Shown here: positions 31,805 through 42,690 of the stretch, piece by piece
Layout of the letters: every line of letters starts with the position of its first letter
How positions within the stretch are numbered: the first letter of the stretch is position 1
From: Cordylochernes scorpioides
Lineage: Eukaryota > Arthropoda > Arachnida > Pseudoscorpiones > Chernetidae
Assembly: GCA_030710605.1 (NCBI GenBank)
Contig: CP092882.1
Span: 20,966,446 to 21,030,445, forward strand
Direction: 5' to 3'
DNA length: 64,000 bases
The notes under the pieces: model-generated
What the model saw: only the letters and a program-made list of their open reading frames with translations
Databases searched by the model: none
Told to the model about the DNA's origin: nothing
Position numbers and translations under genes: made by a program

Positions 31805-32053
31805 CAGTGGTACCTCGACATACGAGTTTAATTCGTTCCGCAACCTTGCTCGTATCTTGAATTACTCGTATCTCGAAGCAAATTTCCCCATACAAAATTC
31901 TCATTTAAAATCACAGATTAATATCTTCAACACTACCGAACCGAACTCGTATCTCGAATTTCGCTCGTAACTCAAAGCAAAAAATCACTTGCTCGTCGGC
32001 TCGTATCTCGAAAAACTCGTATGTTGGGGCGCTCGTATGTCGAGGTACCACTG
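31805..32053. mobile_element. 249-bp MITE with CAGTGGTACCTCGACATACG ends
   Basis: Inverted repeats CAGTGGTACCTCGACATACG and CGTATGTCGAGGTACCACTG, with internal CTCGTATCTCGAA repeats. The target duplication is unclear, so I leave the superfamily open (a hAT- or Chapaev-like end). Confidence 0.75.
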
Positions 32054-32114
32054 ATTTTCATGTTGAACATTTTAATAGCGGTATCTATGGGTGCTAAGTT
32101 TTTATAATGGTTAT

Positions 32115-32385
32115 TGTGATAAATGTGCATAGATATCCTATTTTATATTAAAAGTATTAAATATTTATTTTTATATAAATTACATATAGCCTCTCCCCAA
32201 GTCCTGTTAACTGCCTTAGCGTGGCAGGACAGTATGTCTGGAGTCTTGTACTCCTTGTACCCTAGGCATGAAGACTGCCTTACTAAGCCCAGCTAAATGT
32301 TAAAAAGCAAAGAGACAAAGTCGTAACTTTGTGTGCTTCAGATGTTTCCATCAACAGCATCCAATTACTCCGTATGATAAGGAGA
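32115..32385 (-). repeat. inverted copy of 30962-31225
   Basis: Shares, in inverse order, ATGTTTCCATCAACAGCA, the CCTAGGCATGAAGACTGCC block and GTGCATAGATATCCTATTTT with the interior of the foldback at 30.9-31.3 kb. It lacks the ribozyme-like ends. Confidence 0.75.
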
Positions 32386-32399
32386 TAAGTACCACTACA

Positions 32400-33548
32400 T
32401 ATTGTTAGGAAGAGAGCGTTTAGGCGTGTACATTTACGCTTAAATACACACGCAGTTAAATATCTCACTTTAGGAGATAAACTATTCCAATCCACTCCCT
32501 CCCGCCGTTAACTAGGGATTACTAAAATGAGTTACCTCCTTATATAAATGGAATCCAACCTCGATGCAGTGGTTTCATGAATGGTTGAGTGGAAGCAATT
32601 GGAGATTGATAGATTGTTTTTGTCTCTCTTCCAGGGACATGTATATTTAACGGGGACCTCTATAGCGTAATGGTATTTGTAGACAGTTTGTTGGAGCAAT
32701 ATAGCAAAATGTAGAGCTTAGAGATTGTAGAGGGGAGGATGGTTGTTGTTTTGTTATATGAACTCGCTTTTCAGCCAATCAGGACCCAGGTTCGACTTCC
32801 ACATTGGAGAAAGTTTAAGAAATAATAATTTTCTCTTAAATGGTTGAATAATGGAAAATTCCAGTCTCACATTTGAGTGTTAGTAAGAACGCAAATACAG
32901 AAAATAAATAAATATTTAATCTTAATAAATATAAAATAAAATTAGGTATATATGTTTGCTTCTTCATGTGTTTCTACAATTTTGATGCTCTCTGAATGAA
33001 ACTTTGGCACGCTATAGAGTTAGGTCTGAAGGGAGTCAGTGTCAGAGTTTCAACCGCGGCAATTAGTCCGATTGCAGCCTAATTTGCATATTCTGTTTGC
33101 TTCGTATACCCGTTCCAGAACATTTGACTAGTAAGTGAATAGAAGATGTCTACATCACATACCAGTTTCCTTCTTTTCCTGATTCTTTGCAAGAGCTCTT
33201 ACGTCGGTGACGGCTCTTCACCGCTGGTATCAACCATATATCAGAAGAACGCGACCTTCGCCCGGGATCTTCATCAAGTGTGAATGTTTGCCCTTACAAT
33301 TTTATTTTACTAAAAATTAAAACAATTTTTTTTGTATTCTTAATTTTCAATTTTTATAATTGCAGTATAAGGTTTGTAGAAAAATTGCTTTTAATTATTT
33401 AAAGAAAAAGTTGCGTTTAAAATTTTCAATAATTTTCATCGTTGGAAGACGAAAAACTGCTGAAATGATGATATTTAAAATTGTGTGTGTGTATCTTTTA
33501 ATCTAAATATATTATCAGTAGTAATAGTAAGGAGAGAAATCATTAAAC
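32400..33548. other. no gene recognised
   Basis: Unique-looking AT-rich DNA. There is a GC-richer patch at 33190-33280 and an ATTTGCAT octamer near 33090, neither of which supports a gene by itself. Confidence 0.35.
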
Positions 33549-34805
33549 AGGGTGTGTGATCATTAAGTAGGGAGAGACAAGGCTATATTTATAAAAATAT
33601 ATAAACATAAAGGTTTACGTATTAATCTTCGTGACCTAAACTTTTAAATAATATATAATTTGACCATGGCCTGAGCGCACGTGATTCGAATTTATTTTAT
33701 AAAGAGCGAACGTTGTCAAAATGTTCTTCAAAAAAAGTTGCTTTAAAAATGAATAGTTTTATCGAGCAACCAGAATCGCTATTAAACTTTGTTTGAAATT
33801 CGGTAAAACAGATTCAGAAACGAATGATATAATTAAAAAGGAGTATGGAGATAAATCTCAAAAGAACAAAAGTTTTTCAATTGGTACGCCAACTTTAAAA
33901 ATGGGAGAACAAATCTCATTGACGATGTTGGACCGGGTCGACCGTGCATCATCAGAAACCAGGTAAATATCGAACAAATCAAAATCTTTTACGAGAAAAA
34001 CCTAGAGTGACAATCAGAGAGGTGAGAGGACAATTAGAGATCCCATACGGGTTAATGCAATAAATAACAAGCAAAATTTTGTCTCTATATTGTTAGAAAT
34101 GGAACAACGAAAGGTTATTGACACTCAATTTGTTAAAATCTTTCCGAAAACTATTGGAATAAACCAGAATAATCACAGGTGGTGAGACATGGGATTTCGC
34201 CTATGACCCGGAGATAAAACGCTAGTCAAGTGAAACGAGGTGATAACCAAGCCTCCCCCAAATCAAGAAGAACAAAATCAAATATCTTTGTTGATTATCT
34301 TTTTTGATTTTAAAGGTCATGGTCACTCTGAATTTTTCGAAGAAGGCTCAACAATAACACAATACGTGTATTTATATATTCACCGTCGTTTACCTGAAGC
34401 GATCAGAATAAAAAGTCCTGATTTATGGGGAAAAATGGATCCTGTAACACGATAATTCTCGAACTCAGATGGCTCTTTCGGTCGTTCAATATTTGGCGAA
34501 GAACCGAACCCCCAAACTTCCTCACCCTCCCTATTCCCCTGAAGTCTTCCCCTGACTTTCTCTCTTCCCTAAGATAAAAGCTTTCTTGACAGGTAAACAT
34601 TTTAGTGAAATAAGTGTAATTATAGAAAATTCGAAGAAAAATTCAAGAACCATTCCGAAAATCGAATTTGCTCAATGTTTTGAGCAGCTGAAAAATAAGG
34701 GAACGTTGATGTGTAGTGCAAGGATCATACTTTGTAGAAGTTATATTGGTGTCAACTATAATTAAATTTTAACAACCTTATCTCCCTACTTAATGATCAC
34801 ATCTT
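33549..34805 (+). mobile_element. mariner-family transposon relic 3
   Basis: Inverted ends share GATCATTAAGTAGGGAGA (33558-33575 and the inverse at 34780-34797) around a 1.26-kb body. The coding remnant includes YKRFKNGRT-like and DPRPGRPS-like blocks, GETWDFAYDPE, then SVVQYLAKNRTPKLPHPPYSPE. Many stops and shifts are present. Confidence 0.8.
33745..34745 (+). pseudogene. mariner transposase pseudogene (relic 3)
   Basis: Readable pieces in order: NSFIEQPESLLNF, a linker corresponding to NRTNLIDDVGPGRP, EKPRVTIREVRGQLEIP (second helix-turn-helix), GGETWDFAYDPE (first catalytic aspartate position), DNSRTQMALSVVQYLAKN (second), then HPPYSPE and FPKIKAFLTGKHFSE. The third aspartate block is damaged. 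It is a different mariner lineage from the relics at 0.4 and 3.9 kb. Confidence 0.72.
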
Positions 34806-34881
34806 GTATAATAACATTTTAAGGAATAAAATTTTAAAAGAGAAAACGAAAAATAGCATGGTGAGTTTCTTTTTATTAAAA

Positions 34882-34918
34882 TTACAAGCTTTCAAGCAAA
34901 ATGCTTTTCTTCAGGTAA
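34882..34918 (-). ncRNA. hammerhead ribozyme at the PLE-2 3' end
   Basis: Minus strand: UUAC - CUGAAGA - (A) AAGC/GCUU helix II with loop AUUUU - GAAA - GC - UU - GUAA. Helix I is a perfect four pairs. The core is complete, helix III is minimal, and the extra A before helix II matches PLE-3. Cleavage triplet CUU. A-rich sequence with AATAAAAAG follows. Confidence 0.75.
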
Positions 34919-35069
34919 TCCAAGAAAAAATATATGTGGAGAGGTAAATACACCCACCTAAGTAAGATTTGAAAATTAAAGCAAAATTGCCACGAACAAG
35001 CACGTATCAACACACCTAGAGAGCGAGCGAGAAATTCAGTTTAAAATAAGTTTAAAATAAATAAAATAT

Positions 35070-35293
35070 TGTCGCGGAGATAAATAAAGCAAGGGCAAAT
35101 TTGGGATTAAATAATTTATTACAAGGGGTATTTGTAGGGAGAGAGAGTTTTGTACAACTTACCCAAGTTAAAAGTTACTCCTAATGAACGGCGCTAGCCA
35201 CCGTCCCGTTTTCCTTATTTACATATCAGCTTCCCCCCTCCCGGGGTCCAGGGATGATTGACAGTTGTCCCATCTGGATGGAGCTATTTGACA
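35070..35293 (-). repeat. Gypsy-2 3' LTR
   Basis: Direct repeat of 40113-40336 with canonical TG...CA ends. Near identity of the pair indicates a recent insertion. Confidence 0.93.
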
Positions 35294-35328
35294 TTACTCC
35301 CTCTTTAGAAAAAACAGCGACCCGCTGA

Positions 35329-38300
35329 TTAGCTTGTCTCAGCCCTTGTTCTGGAAGGAAATCTATCACGGCCTGTGTTCCCTAGCAGAATGGAATGTTG
35401 TTCTTCAGGGTCCAGGTAGGGCTTCATCCGAATGACATGAACGATATCCTTGGATTTCCGTGATCGGGGAGACGGGTCCACGGGCTCTACTTCATACGTA
35501 ACTTCTGAAAGCTTCTTGGTCACCTTGTAGGGACCGAAGTATCTCTTCAGTAGCTTTTCTGAGAGCCCTACTTTTCGGATGGGAGTAAAAACCCACACAA
35601 GATCATCCTTCTGGTAATAGACTGGAGTATGTTTCTGGTCGTAAAGTCTACGGTCTTTCGCCTGTGATTGTAGAAGGCGTGATCGGGAGAGTTGACGCGC
35701 TTCCTCAGCTCTGGTCACAAGTTCCCCAACGTAGTCGTCAGAGATCTCATCTGGTAGGTAGGGTAGTACGGCATCGATGTAGGTCTCGGCCTCGCGGGCG
35801 TGGACAAGAAAGAACGGAGTGTAGCCGGTCGCCTCCTGTTTAGCAGTGTTGTAAGCAAAAGTCACGTAGGGTAAAACTTGGTCCCAGTCCTTCTGCTCGA
35901 CACCTGTGTACATGGACAACATGTCTCCCAGAGTTTTGTTGAACCTTTCAGTCAGGCCGTTGGTCTGGGGATGGTAGGCCGTTGTAAATCTGTGCACAAT
36001 TCCGCACAGAGCATTGATCTCTTTTATTACTTGAGAAATGAAATTTTTCCGCGATCTGTTATCATTTCTCTAGGAGCTCCATGCTTCAAGATAACATCTT
36101 CAACCAGGAACTTAGCTGTTTCGATTGCTCCTCCGTCTGGGATCGCTTTCGTTATGGCATACCTTGTCATATAATCGGTGCACACAATGATCCAACGGTT
36201 TCCATCTTTAGAAACTGGAAATCTTCCAAGGAGATCGACCCCGACCTTATAGAATGGCTTTTCTACGGGCGGTATGGATACAAGTTGTCCAGCCGGACGT
36301 CGAGGTAATTTCTTCCTTCGTTGACACTCCCGACAATGGCTTACATATTGGCGAACAGTTCTATAAAGGCCAGGCCAATAGAATCGTTTCTTGACTTTGT
36401 CATACGTTCGGGCGAAACCCAAATGCCCAGCTGTAGGAGCGTCATGTAAATCTGCCATAACTTCCGATCTTAAGTGCTTAGGGATCATCATAAGCCAGGG
36501 TCTTCCAGTTGTGCTATAGTTTTTCTTGTATAATATGCCGTCGATAATGCTGAATTCCTTTCTGGTGTAGCCCGAGTTTAAATTATCGATTATTTTAGCT
36601 AAATCCGGGTCTTTAGTCTGCTCTATATCGACGTTGGTTAGTGACATCACAGCACTTGGTGGATCGTTCTCAAGCGGGCTCCTTGACAGACAATCGGCAT
36701 CCTTATGTTTGCGTCCGCTCTTGTAGATAACGGTCACGTCAAATTCTTGCAACTTCAGCGCCCATCTTGCCAAACGGCCAGAAGGATCTTTCTGCCCTAC
36801 CAACCAACATAGAGAATGATGGTCAGTGACAACCGTGAATGGTCGACCAAACAAATATGGGCGGAATTTGCTAATAGACCAGACTACAGCAAGGCATTCT
36901 TTTTCCGTTGTAGAATAGTTATTTTCAGCCTTTGTCAAGCTTCTAGATGCATAAGCTATAGGCCGCTCCTTTCCACCTTGTATTTGTAGAAGAACAGCTC
37001 CAATACCATGTCCGCTTGCATCCGTGTGTAGATGGGTATCAGCGGATTCATCAAAGTGTCCTAAGACAGGCTCTGAAATTAGAGCTGTTTTAAGGACTTC
37101 AAACGCTTTCTCTTGAGCTGCATCCCAATAAAATTTTTTTTCAGTCTTCAGTAGGTCATGCAAAGATCTAGCTTTGTCGGCAAAGTTCTCAATAAATCTT
37201 CGGTAATAGGAACATAATCCAAGAAAGCTCCTCAGTTCAGAGATATTCCTTGGCCTCGGAAATTTAGAGACGGCTTCAACTTTATCTGGATCTGGATGAA
37301 TTCCATTGGCGTCAACAAGGTGTCCCAAAATCTTTATCCTCCTTGATCCAAAAAGACACTTTTTGTGGTTCAAGCTTAGTCCAGCTTTCTGGATGCAGCT
37401 TAATACAAGTTGTAGACGACGTAGATGTTCCTCAAAGGTAGGTGCGTAAACTACGATGTCGTCCAGGTAGCAAAGGCACATGTTCCATTTAAGACTGCCC
37501 AGAACACTATCTATCATCCTTTCAAACGTTGCTGGAGCGTTACAAAGACCGAAAGGCATTACTTGGAATTCATACAACCCATCTGGAGTGATGAAAGCAG
37601 TTTTCTCCCTGTCTTTTTCGTCCACTTCAATCTGCCAATACCCGGACCGAAGATCCATCGTGGAGAAGTAACTAGAGCCGGCTAAACTATCCAAGGCATC
37701 GTCAATGCGTGGCAGAGGGTAAACATCTTTTTTTGTTATTTTATTTAATCGACGGTAATCTACGCAGAATCTCCAGGTCCCGTCTTTCTTTCGAACTAGA
37801 ATAACTGGAGATGACCAAGGACTTTCAGAGGGCTTCACGATGTGATTTTCAATCATCTTGTTCACTTCATCTTGAATTAGTCGTCGTTCACTTGGTGCTA
37901 CTCTATAGGGCCTCTGTTTGCTAGGAGAGTGGTCTCCTGTGTTTATCTTGTGCTTCACAGTACTGGTGGGCTTAATAGAAGTACTCCCAAAGTCAAATAT
38001 GTCGATAAACTCGTCAAGGCATGAAACAAGCTGTAACCTTTGAATTTCAGACAGCCCTGGATCTAGAGTAAGGTTTATCTTCTGTGACCATTCACGTGAC
38101 TTTAGCTGCGTTTCTTGTAACTTATCGCTGGATTCAATAAGACTGCAGATATTCCCATTCTCATAACTTTCCATGGTGCACATATTCATTCCTGATGGAA
38201 TCAGTTGCGGCCAAGACGCTCCATTCGCCACCCAAATGCTACCTCGGCCGTGTCGAAATGTAACCAATGAGTTTGGTATAAGAACTTCTTTTCTTAATAA

Positions 38301-38771
38301 TAAGTCCTTAGAAGTTGAGACTAAAACATCTCTAACACCGCATACTTCTTCGTTTATCACACTGATCTTCTTTATTGATTTAGGCGGGATGACAAAGTCG
38401 TCGGAAGCAAACAATCTCTGGTTTTCCTCCTCTCGAGATTCCAGGACGGAGGTTTCCCCGAGATGGAGTTCATTTCTGCCACAATCAATGACGGCTTCGG
38501 TGGCCTTGAAGAAGTCCCATCCGAATATGATGTCATGGCTGCATTCCACCATAACAACGAATTCAAAGGATATCTTCAGACCATTAACTTCTATGTTCAG
38601 GACACATTTTCCTAGGGTCTCTATTAAATTTTTATTTGCGGCTTTAAGAATGGGACCTGGTTCTTTGAAGAGAGGTGTCTTTAGTTCGCGTCGAAATTTG
38701 TCTGAAATAACAGAAAAGTCGGCTCCTGAATCCACCAATGCTTTAATTTTGCGTCCATTTATTTCGACCAT
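35329..38771 (-). pseudogene. pol: Gypsy-2 Pol, broken by one missing base in integrase
   Basis: The first part (36027-38771, 914 codons) holds protease (LVDSGAD, D14), reverse transcriptase (VDYRRLN, MDLRSGYW, YLDD at 435-438), RNase H (HTDASGHG, EKECLAVV, VVTDHHSL) and the integrase zinc finger (H/H, CRECQ) through the second catalytic aspartate (MITDRG). It then runs out of frame at an A-run, T-run 36044-36048 on the plus strand, and stops at 36027-36029. The remainder (35329-35997, 222 codons) continues in the adjacent frame from HRFTTAYHPQTNGLTERF, which carries the integrase glutamate, to the GPY module (FGPYKVTKKLS). The pattern is that of a single-base deletion in a homopolymer, either real or a sequencing error. 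The 38771 start is not an independent initiator. Pol would come from frameshifting at the gag end. Confidence 0.93.
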
Positions 38772-38857
38772 AACAAAATTTTCTTTTAATTTAGCGGCGA
38801 TATACCCTGGAGGATTTTCCTCAATGGCGACCTCACCCCCGTTAGAAGCCGCTCCAC

Positions 38858-40012
38858 TTAGTTTTTCACATTCTGAGGCTTGGGAGAACGGCTGAAACGA
38901 CGGGTTGGCGACTGGGATTGTCTTCGGGCTGGCGACCTTGCGCGGCTTGGATGTGGGGAAGAGCTCCGGTAGAAGTACGTCGAGGTTTGGGGCGTTACAT
39001 AGTCGTCGTCGGCGTCATATCTCGGGGGTCGACTCGAAAATCCAACATTTCTTCCTTCTCCGCCATTCCTTGTCCTGGCTTCAGCGAAGACCTGTCGTCG
39101 TTCCCTACAATAACGGACGACATGTCCGGGTCGTCCGCAGTGGAAGCAGATAGGTTTGTCGTCGTAGGTTCTCCAATGTTCCGTCTTCCTGGGTTGGGTT
39201 GGTCGGTCGATATTATAATAGGGAGTTCGTGGTTGTTGTTGTACCACGTTGACTTGTGGTCTGGTAGGTTGTAGAGCACGGCTGACCTCTTCCTTCACAG
39301 TCTGTTCCAGGGCGTTCACCTCTCGGAGAGGATTGATCACTTCAGGTGCTGAGAAAACCTTTTGTATCTCTTCTCTAACGATGCGGCGAATTAAGCCGGC
39401 CAAGTCGTCTGAGTCGTCAACACACGAAATGGGCATTACGTTTGACAACCTGGCGAATTTCGTACGGCCGATCCGGCGCTGCTTGACGGTTGTCAGATGA
39501 CGGCAGAACTTCAGGATCTCATCTACCGTCTGTATGTCTTTCGCCACCAATACCTGGTATGTGTCCTCCGAAATTCCCTTTATAATGTGAGCAACTATCT
39601 CACCTTCTTCCATGCGAGGGTTCACCTGGTGGCAGAGACTAAGAATCTCCTGGATGTATGACTCGCTGGATTCTTCGGCCTTCTGTGCTCTTGACTTCAG
39701 AACTTCCTCGGCGCGTCGAGCAGAATCCTCCTGCAGTCCGAACACACCGCGGAATGCGTCTTCAAAGCTTCTCCACGAGTTGAGTGATTCTTCGTTATTA
39801 TCAAACCACCTTCCAGCAGTTCCGTTCAAGTAAAATACGACGTTGGCAAGCTTCATGGTCTCGTCCCATCTGTTGTACTTCGAAACTCTCTCGTACTCTT
39901 TCAACCACTGTCCAGGGTTTATATTTCCATCTCCAGAAAAGGTAGAAGGATCTCGTTGGCGTTGACAAGGGAGGTAGGATCCGTTAACAGTAGGTCTGTG
40001 GTCGTCTTCCAT
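38858..40012 (-). CDS. gag: Gypsy-2 Gag polyprotein
   Basis: From the first ATG (MEDDHRPTVNG) Gag is about 384 residues. The frame is open further upstream through the primer site into the LTR, where it reads VETLGSVTELRRSRRLQGR, so a non-ATG start or an upstream role cannot be excluded. The body has the Gypsy capsid signature (FSGDGNINPGQWLKEYERV, SYIQEILSLCHQVNP). A zinc knuckle CFHCGRPGHVVRYC lies near the C-terminus, followed by a tail rich in Ser, Arg and Pro (SPARRQSQSPTRRFSRSP). It ends GTG AAA AAC TAA. Gag would package the element RNA in cytoplasmic particles. The reading frame is intact. Confidence 0.9.
   Translation of the reverse strand: MEDDHRPTVNGSYLPCQRQRDPSTFSGDGNINPGQWLKEYERVSKYNRWDETMKLANVVFYLNGTAGRWFDNNEESLNSWRSFEDAFRGVFGLQEDSARRAEEVLKSRAQKAEESSESYIQEILSLCHQVNPRMEEGEIVAHIIKGISEDTYQVLVAKDIQTVDEILKFCRHLTTVKQRRIGRTKFARLSNVMPISCVDDSDDLAGLIRRIVREEIQKVFSAPEVINPLREVNALEQTVKEEVSRALQPTRPQVNVVQQQPRTPYYNIDRPTQPRKTEHWRTYDDKPICFHCGRPGHVVRYCRERRQVFAEARTRNGGEGRNVGFSSRPPRYDADDDYVTPQTSTYFYRSSSPHPSRARSPARRQSQSPTRRFSRSPKPQNVKN
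38861..38867 (-). promoter_or_regulatory. candidate -1 frameshift site G AAA AAC
   Basis: The gag end reads GTG AAA AAC TAA and pol is in the -1 frame and open from this point. G AAA AAC is weaker than a strict X XXY YYZ heptamer, but its position directly before the gag stop matches the stronger site in Gypsy-1. Confidence 0.55.
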
Positions 40013-40091
40013 TTCTATTCGTTGTGGCAAAGGTTGAAGAATTGGTTCACGTCCCTGTAGACGTCGACTTCTTCGAAGTTCCGTCACGCTA

Positions 40092-40107
40092 CCCAGCGTC
40101 TCCACCA
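40092..40107 (-). other. Gypsy-2 primer-binding site
   Basis: TGGTGGAGACGCTGGG on the minus strand starts five bases after the 5' LTR and would pair with a tRNA 3' end CCCAGCGTCTCCACCA. I could not name the tRNA with confidence. Confidence 0.65.
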
Positions 40108-40112
40108 AAATA

Positions 40113-40336
40113 TCTCGCGGAGATAAATAAAGCAAGGGCAAATTTGGGATTAAATAATTTATTACAAGGGGTATTTGTAGGGAGAGAGAGTTTTGTACAA
40201 CTTACCCAAGTTAAAAGTTACTCCTAATGAACGGCGCTAGCCACCGTCCCGTTTTCCTTATTTACATATCAGCTTCCCCCCTCCCGGGGTCCAGGGATGA
40301 TTGACAGTTGTCCCATCTGGATGGAGCTATTTGACA
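40113..40336 (-). repeat. Gypsy-2 5' LTR
   Basis: On the minus strand it starts TGTCAAATAGCTCC and ends CCGCGAGA, where the partner LTR ends CCGCGACA. The last base pair before the internal region is therefore altered in one copy. Confidence 0.93.
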
Positions 40337-41926
40337 ATATATACATAATTCGGGAAAACACTTGAGGTTAAACTTCCATATGCGGGGTCCATGCTATTAC
40401 AAAAAGCTATGTACTGCGGGGGTAGTTCTATTTTTCTATTGAGGCTTGGAATTTTATTGGAAACCAAAGCCTCCAGGACCAGTCGTTGATATTTTCCACT
40501 TATGTTACTGTAAATACATTGGGTGTCTGTGAAATCAAATGAATGCTGTGTTTCTGCCATGTGCTGATAAATCTGGGAACGGCTGTCTTTGTTCATGATG
40601 TTTCTATTGTGTTCTTTAGTCCTGATTTCTATGGTTCTGCCGGTTTCACCAACATAATGTAGTTCGCAATTTGAGCATTTAATTTTGTACACTGCGTTAG
40701 AGGCGGATAGTGGGTCCTGCTTTATAGAACTTTTTGTGATGGGATGCCGGAGTTTGAGTTCGACGGAAGGTGAATTACTAAAATGCGTGCGAACACCGTA
40801 TTTTCTCAAGAAACGGGCAATATCGACGTTGGTTTCGGAATACGGGAGAACGCAAGTCGATTTGTAAACGTTTGGGATTGTATATGTACGTTGTTGGTAC
40901 GTATGGCGCCGGATAAAATCTATAGGGTAACCGAAAGACGAAAGGTTACGATAAATGTTATTTCTCTCGACCGTCCTAAAGATTTCTAGAGAACAATGAG
41001 TAGAGATCCTTTTTGTTAGTGTTTTGATAGTTGTGATCTTATGAGATGCAGGTGCATGAGAACCATAATGAATATACGTGGGGTTAAATTCTGGTTTGTA
41101 GTATACCGTGGTTTCTATGTTGCTGCCGGTATTGATGACCAGCACATCCAGAAATGGGATGACACCATTTTGTCCTGGTTTTGGGTGAACTTTAGGCATT
41201 CGTGATATGCGTTGAGGGCATCTGTGATGAGGGAGTTATTAGCTTTGGGATACATGCAAAGTATGTCATCGACATATCTTATCCATAATTTAATTCCTAG
41301 GTCATCACGGTTCGTGGGTTACATGGGTAGACCAGACATTACGAGTTCAGCTGCTATGTTTGATAAAGGGCTACCCATGGGGGAGCCTCTCTTCTGTAGG
41401 TAGTAATGACCGTCAAATTCAAGGGTGTTCATATTCAAGCATATTTGGAATAGGTCTGTGATGGTGCAACTGTGGGTATGGGGGAGATCGCAAGAAGCCA
41501 GGAGTTTTCTGAGTTCTTTGATGATGAGGTCGTGGGGAGACATAAAAAGAGGGATTTTACATCATACGTGCAGATGGAGTAGTTTTCTGAGTTATCTATT
41601 TCTTTTAATTTGTGGATAAAGTCGCTTGAGTCTTGAATAGAATGGGAATTATATGTCTTGATCAACGGTTTTAAGACATCTGAAAGGTATCTAGCCAGGT
41701 GTGCTGCAGGGGAAAGATGATATGCAACAATTGGTCTAAGAGGGATGTCCGGTTTGTGTACCTTCGGGAGGCCATAAATATAAGGAGTGTTGGAGAGATT
41801 TGAAGTATAACTTTGAAATTGTGCGGAGGTGATTTGGTTGGTTCTTTTCAGGCGACTTAGTGATGACTTGTAGGCCTTTTGGATGTTGCTGACTTGGGCA
41901 GGTGAAGCACCCTCGAAAGTATCCAA
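40327..41926 (-). pseudogene. Penelope RT and GIY-YIG protein remnant
   Basis: Reverse transcriptase and endonuclease of a Penelope-like element, broken into at least three frames. From the 5' side: DTFEGASPAQVSNIQKAY, the Penelope signature PYIYGLPKVHKPDIPLRPIV, ICTYDVKSLF, YYLQKRGSPMGSPLSNIAAE, then WIRYVDDILCMYP with catalytic YVDD at 41265-41276. After another break comes a 290-codon frame from LDVLVINTGSN to the GIY-YIG domain (VYKIKCSNCELHYVGETGRT, KEHNRNI, YQHMAETQHSF, LVLEALVSNKIPSLNRKIEL). The listed frame ends at 40327-40329, inside the Gypsy-2 LTR. The protein normally nicks target DNA and copies the element RNA. It is inactive here. Confidence 0.92.
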
Positions 41927-41943
41927 ATCGCCTAGGATGAATT

Positions 41944-42074
41944 TTGATGAAACATAAAAGGATTATAGTGATGATAAACTTTATATATATAGGATAACAA
42001 CCGTTAACTCTAAAAATAAATAGATTACATATAGATTACAATATACCACTCTCATATTAGATTATATTTTCAAC
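41944..42074. other. short AT-rich spacer
   Basis: Lies between the truncated 5' end of PLE-2 and a MITE. No feature seen. Confidence 0.4.
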
Positions 42075-42290
42075 ACACACTTATGGACTCAACTTAAGAA
42101 CGTTGTACCTTTTAGCATTTATATCGTGATTCAAACAATAACTCTGAAAGATATTTGATACACAGTGATTCTCAGTGAAGACACACGAGATAATCAAGTG
42201 TAAAAAAATTGCCTGTCTCCTTCAAAAACCAGACGAATGACGACATCAAAGACTTTCCACTTCATTAAGTTTTGTCCATGAGAGTATTTT
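42075..42290 (-). mobile_element. Tc1-type MITE 'GGACAAAACTTAAG', copy 1
   Basis: The outer ends ACACTTATGGACTCAACTTA and TTAAGTTTTGTCCATGAGAG are inverted. The body shares CTGTCTCCTTCAAAAA with copies at 53098-53287 and 61287-61478. About 215 bp, no coding content. Confidence 0.68.
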
Positions 42291-42469
42291 AATACTTTTG
42301 ATATAGCTATAAACCATACTGCCGACTTCTTTTTACTCTCGATCATCCGGGAATGTCTGCCGCCAATTACGGGAGAGAAAATTCACAGAATGAATAGTGG
42401 GATTGATAAGTCCGTAGGAGATGGGACAGAACTAGATAGAATATATTCATAATTAGCGCATTTATATTA

Positions 42470-42690
42470 AAAATGAAGATACATATTTTACGCTATTTAA
42501 TCAAATATTGAGGAGTTTTCGAAATATCTTCCTACACCTACTCAAAAGTACAAAGCTATTTTATACAGATTTTTTATTTCACATTTTTTTGTACTTTTGA
42601 GAAGATGTAGGAAACATATCCGAGAAAGCTCTCCTCATTATTTAAGTAAAAATAAATATAGTAAATATGTATCTTCATTTTAAACAGAAT
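42470..42690. repeat. foldback element
   Basis: Arms of about 85-95 bp (AAAATGAAGATACATATTTTA ... CTACTCAAAAGTACAAA and the inverse) surround a short T-rich centre. Imperfectly paired, no coding content. Confidence 0.72.

Larger units (their letters stand above)
35070..40336 (-). mobile_element. Gypsy-2, near-complete LTR retrotransposon
   Basis: Two 224-bp LTRs (35070-35293, 40113-40336) differ at one position that I can see (TGTCGCGG versus TCTCGCGG at the inner or outer edge). The flanks carry the 4-bp duplication ATAT. Minus-strand order: 5' LTR, primer site, gag, pol, polypurine tract (AAAGAGGGAGTAA), 3' LTR. There is no env. One missing base inactivates pol. It is related to but clearly distinct from Gypsy-1 and sits inside PLE-2. 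Confidence 0.95.
34861..41943 (-). mobile_element. Penelope-like element PLE-2, split by Gypsy-2
   Basis: The RT and GIY-YIG remnants (40327-41926) lie on one side of Gypsy-2. The element's 3' tail, ending in a hammerhead ribozyme and AAGAAACTCACCA, lies on the other (34861-35069). The Gypsy target duplication ATAT (35066-35069, 40337-40340) joins them. The 5' end is truncated near 41943, before the reverse transcriptase N-terminus. The PLE therefore inserted and probably decayed before Gypsy-2 arrived. Confidence 0.82.

Noticed and set aside
33240..33290. TTGATGAAGATCCCGGGCGAAGGTC on the minus strand as a ribozyme
   Set aside because: The core has an extra base and helix I does not pair.
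38173..38895. 240-codon plus-strand frame
   Set aside because: Antisense shadow of the Gypsy-2 gag/pol junction region.
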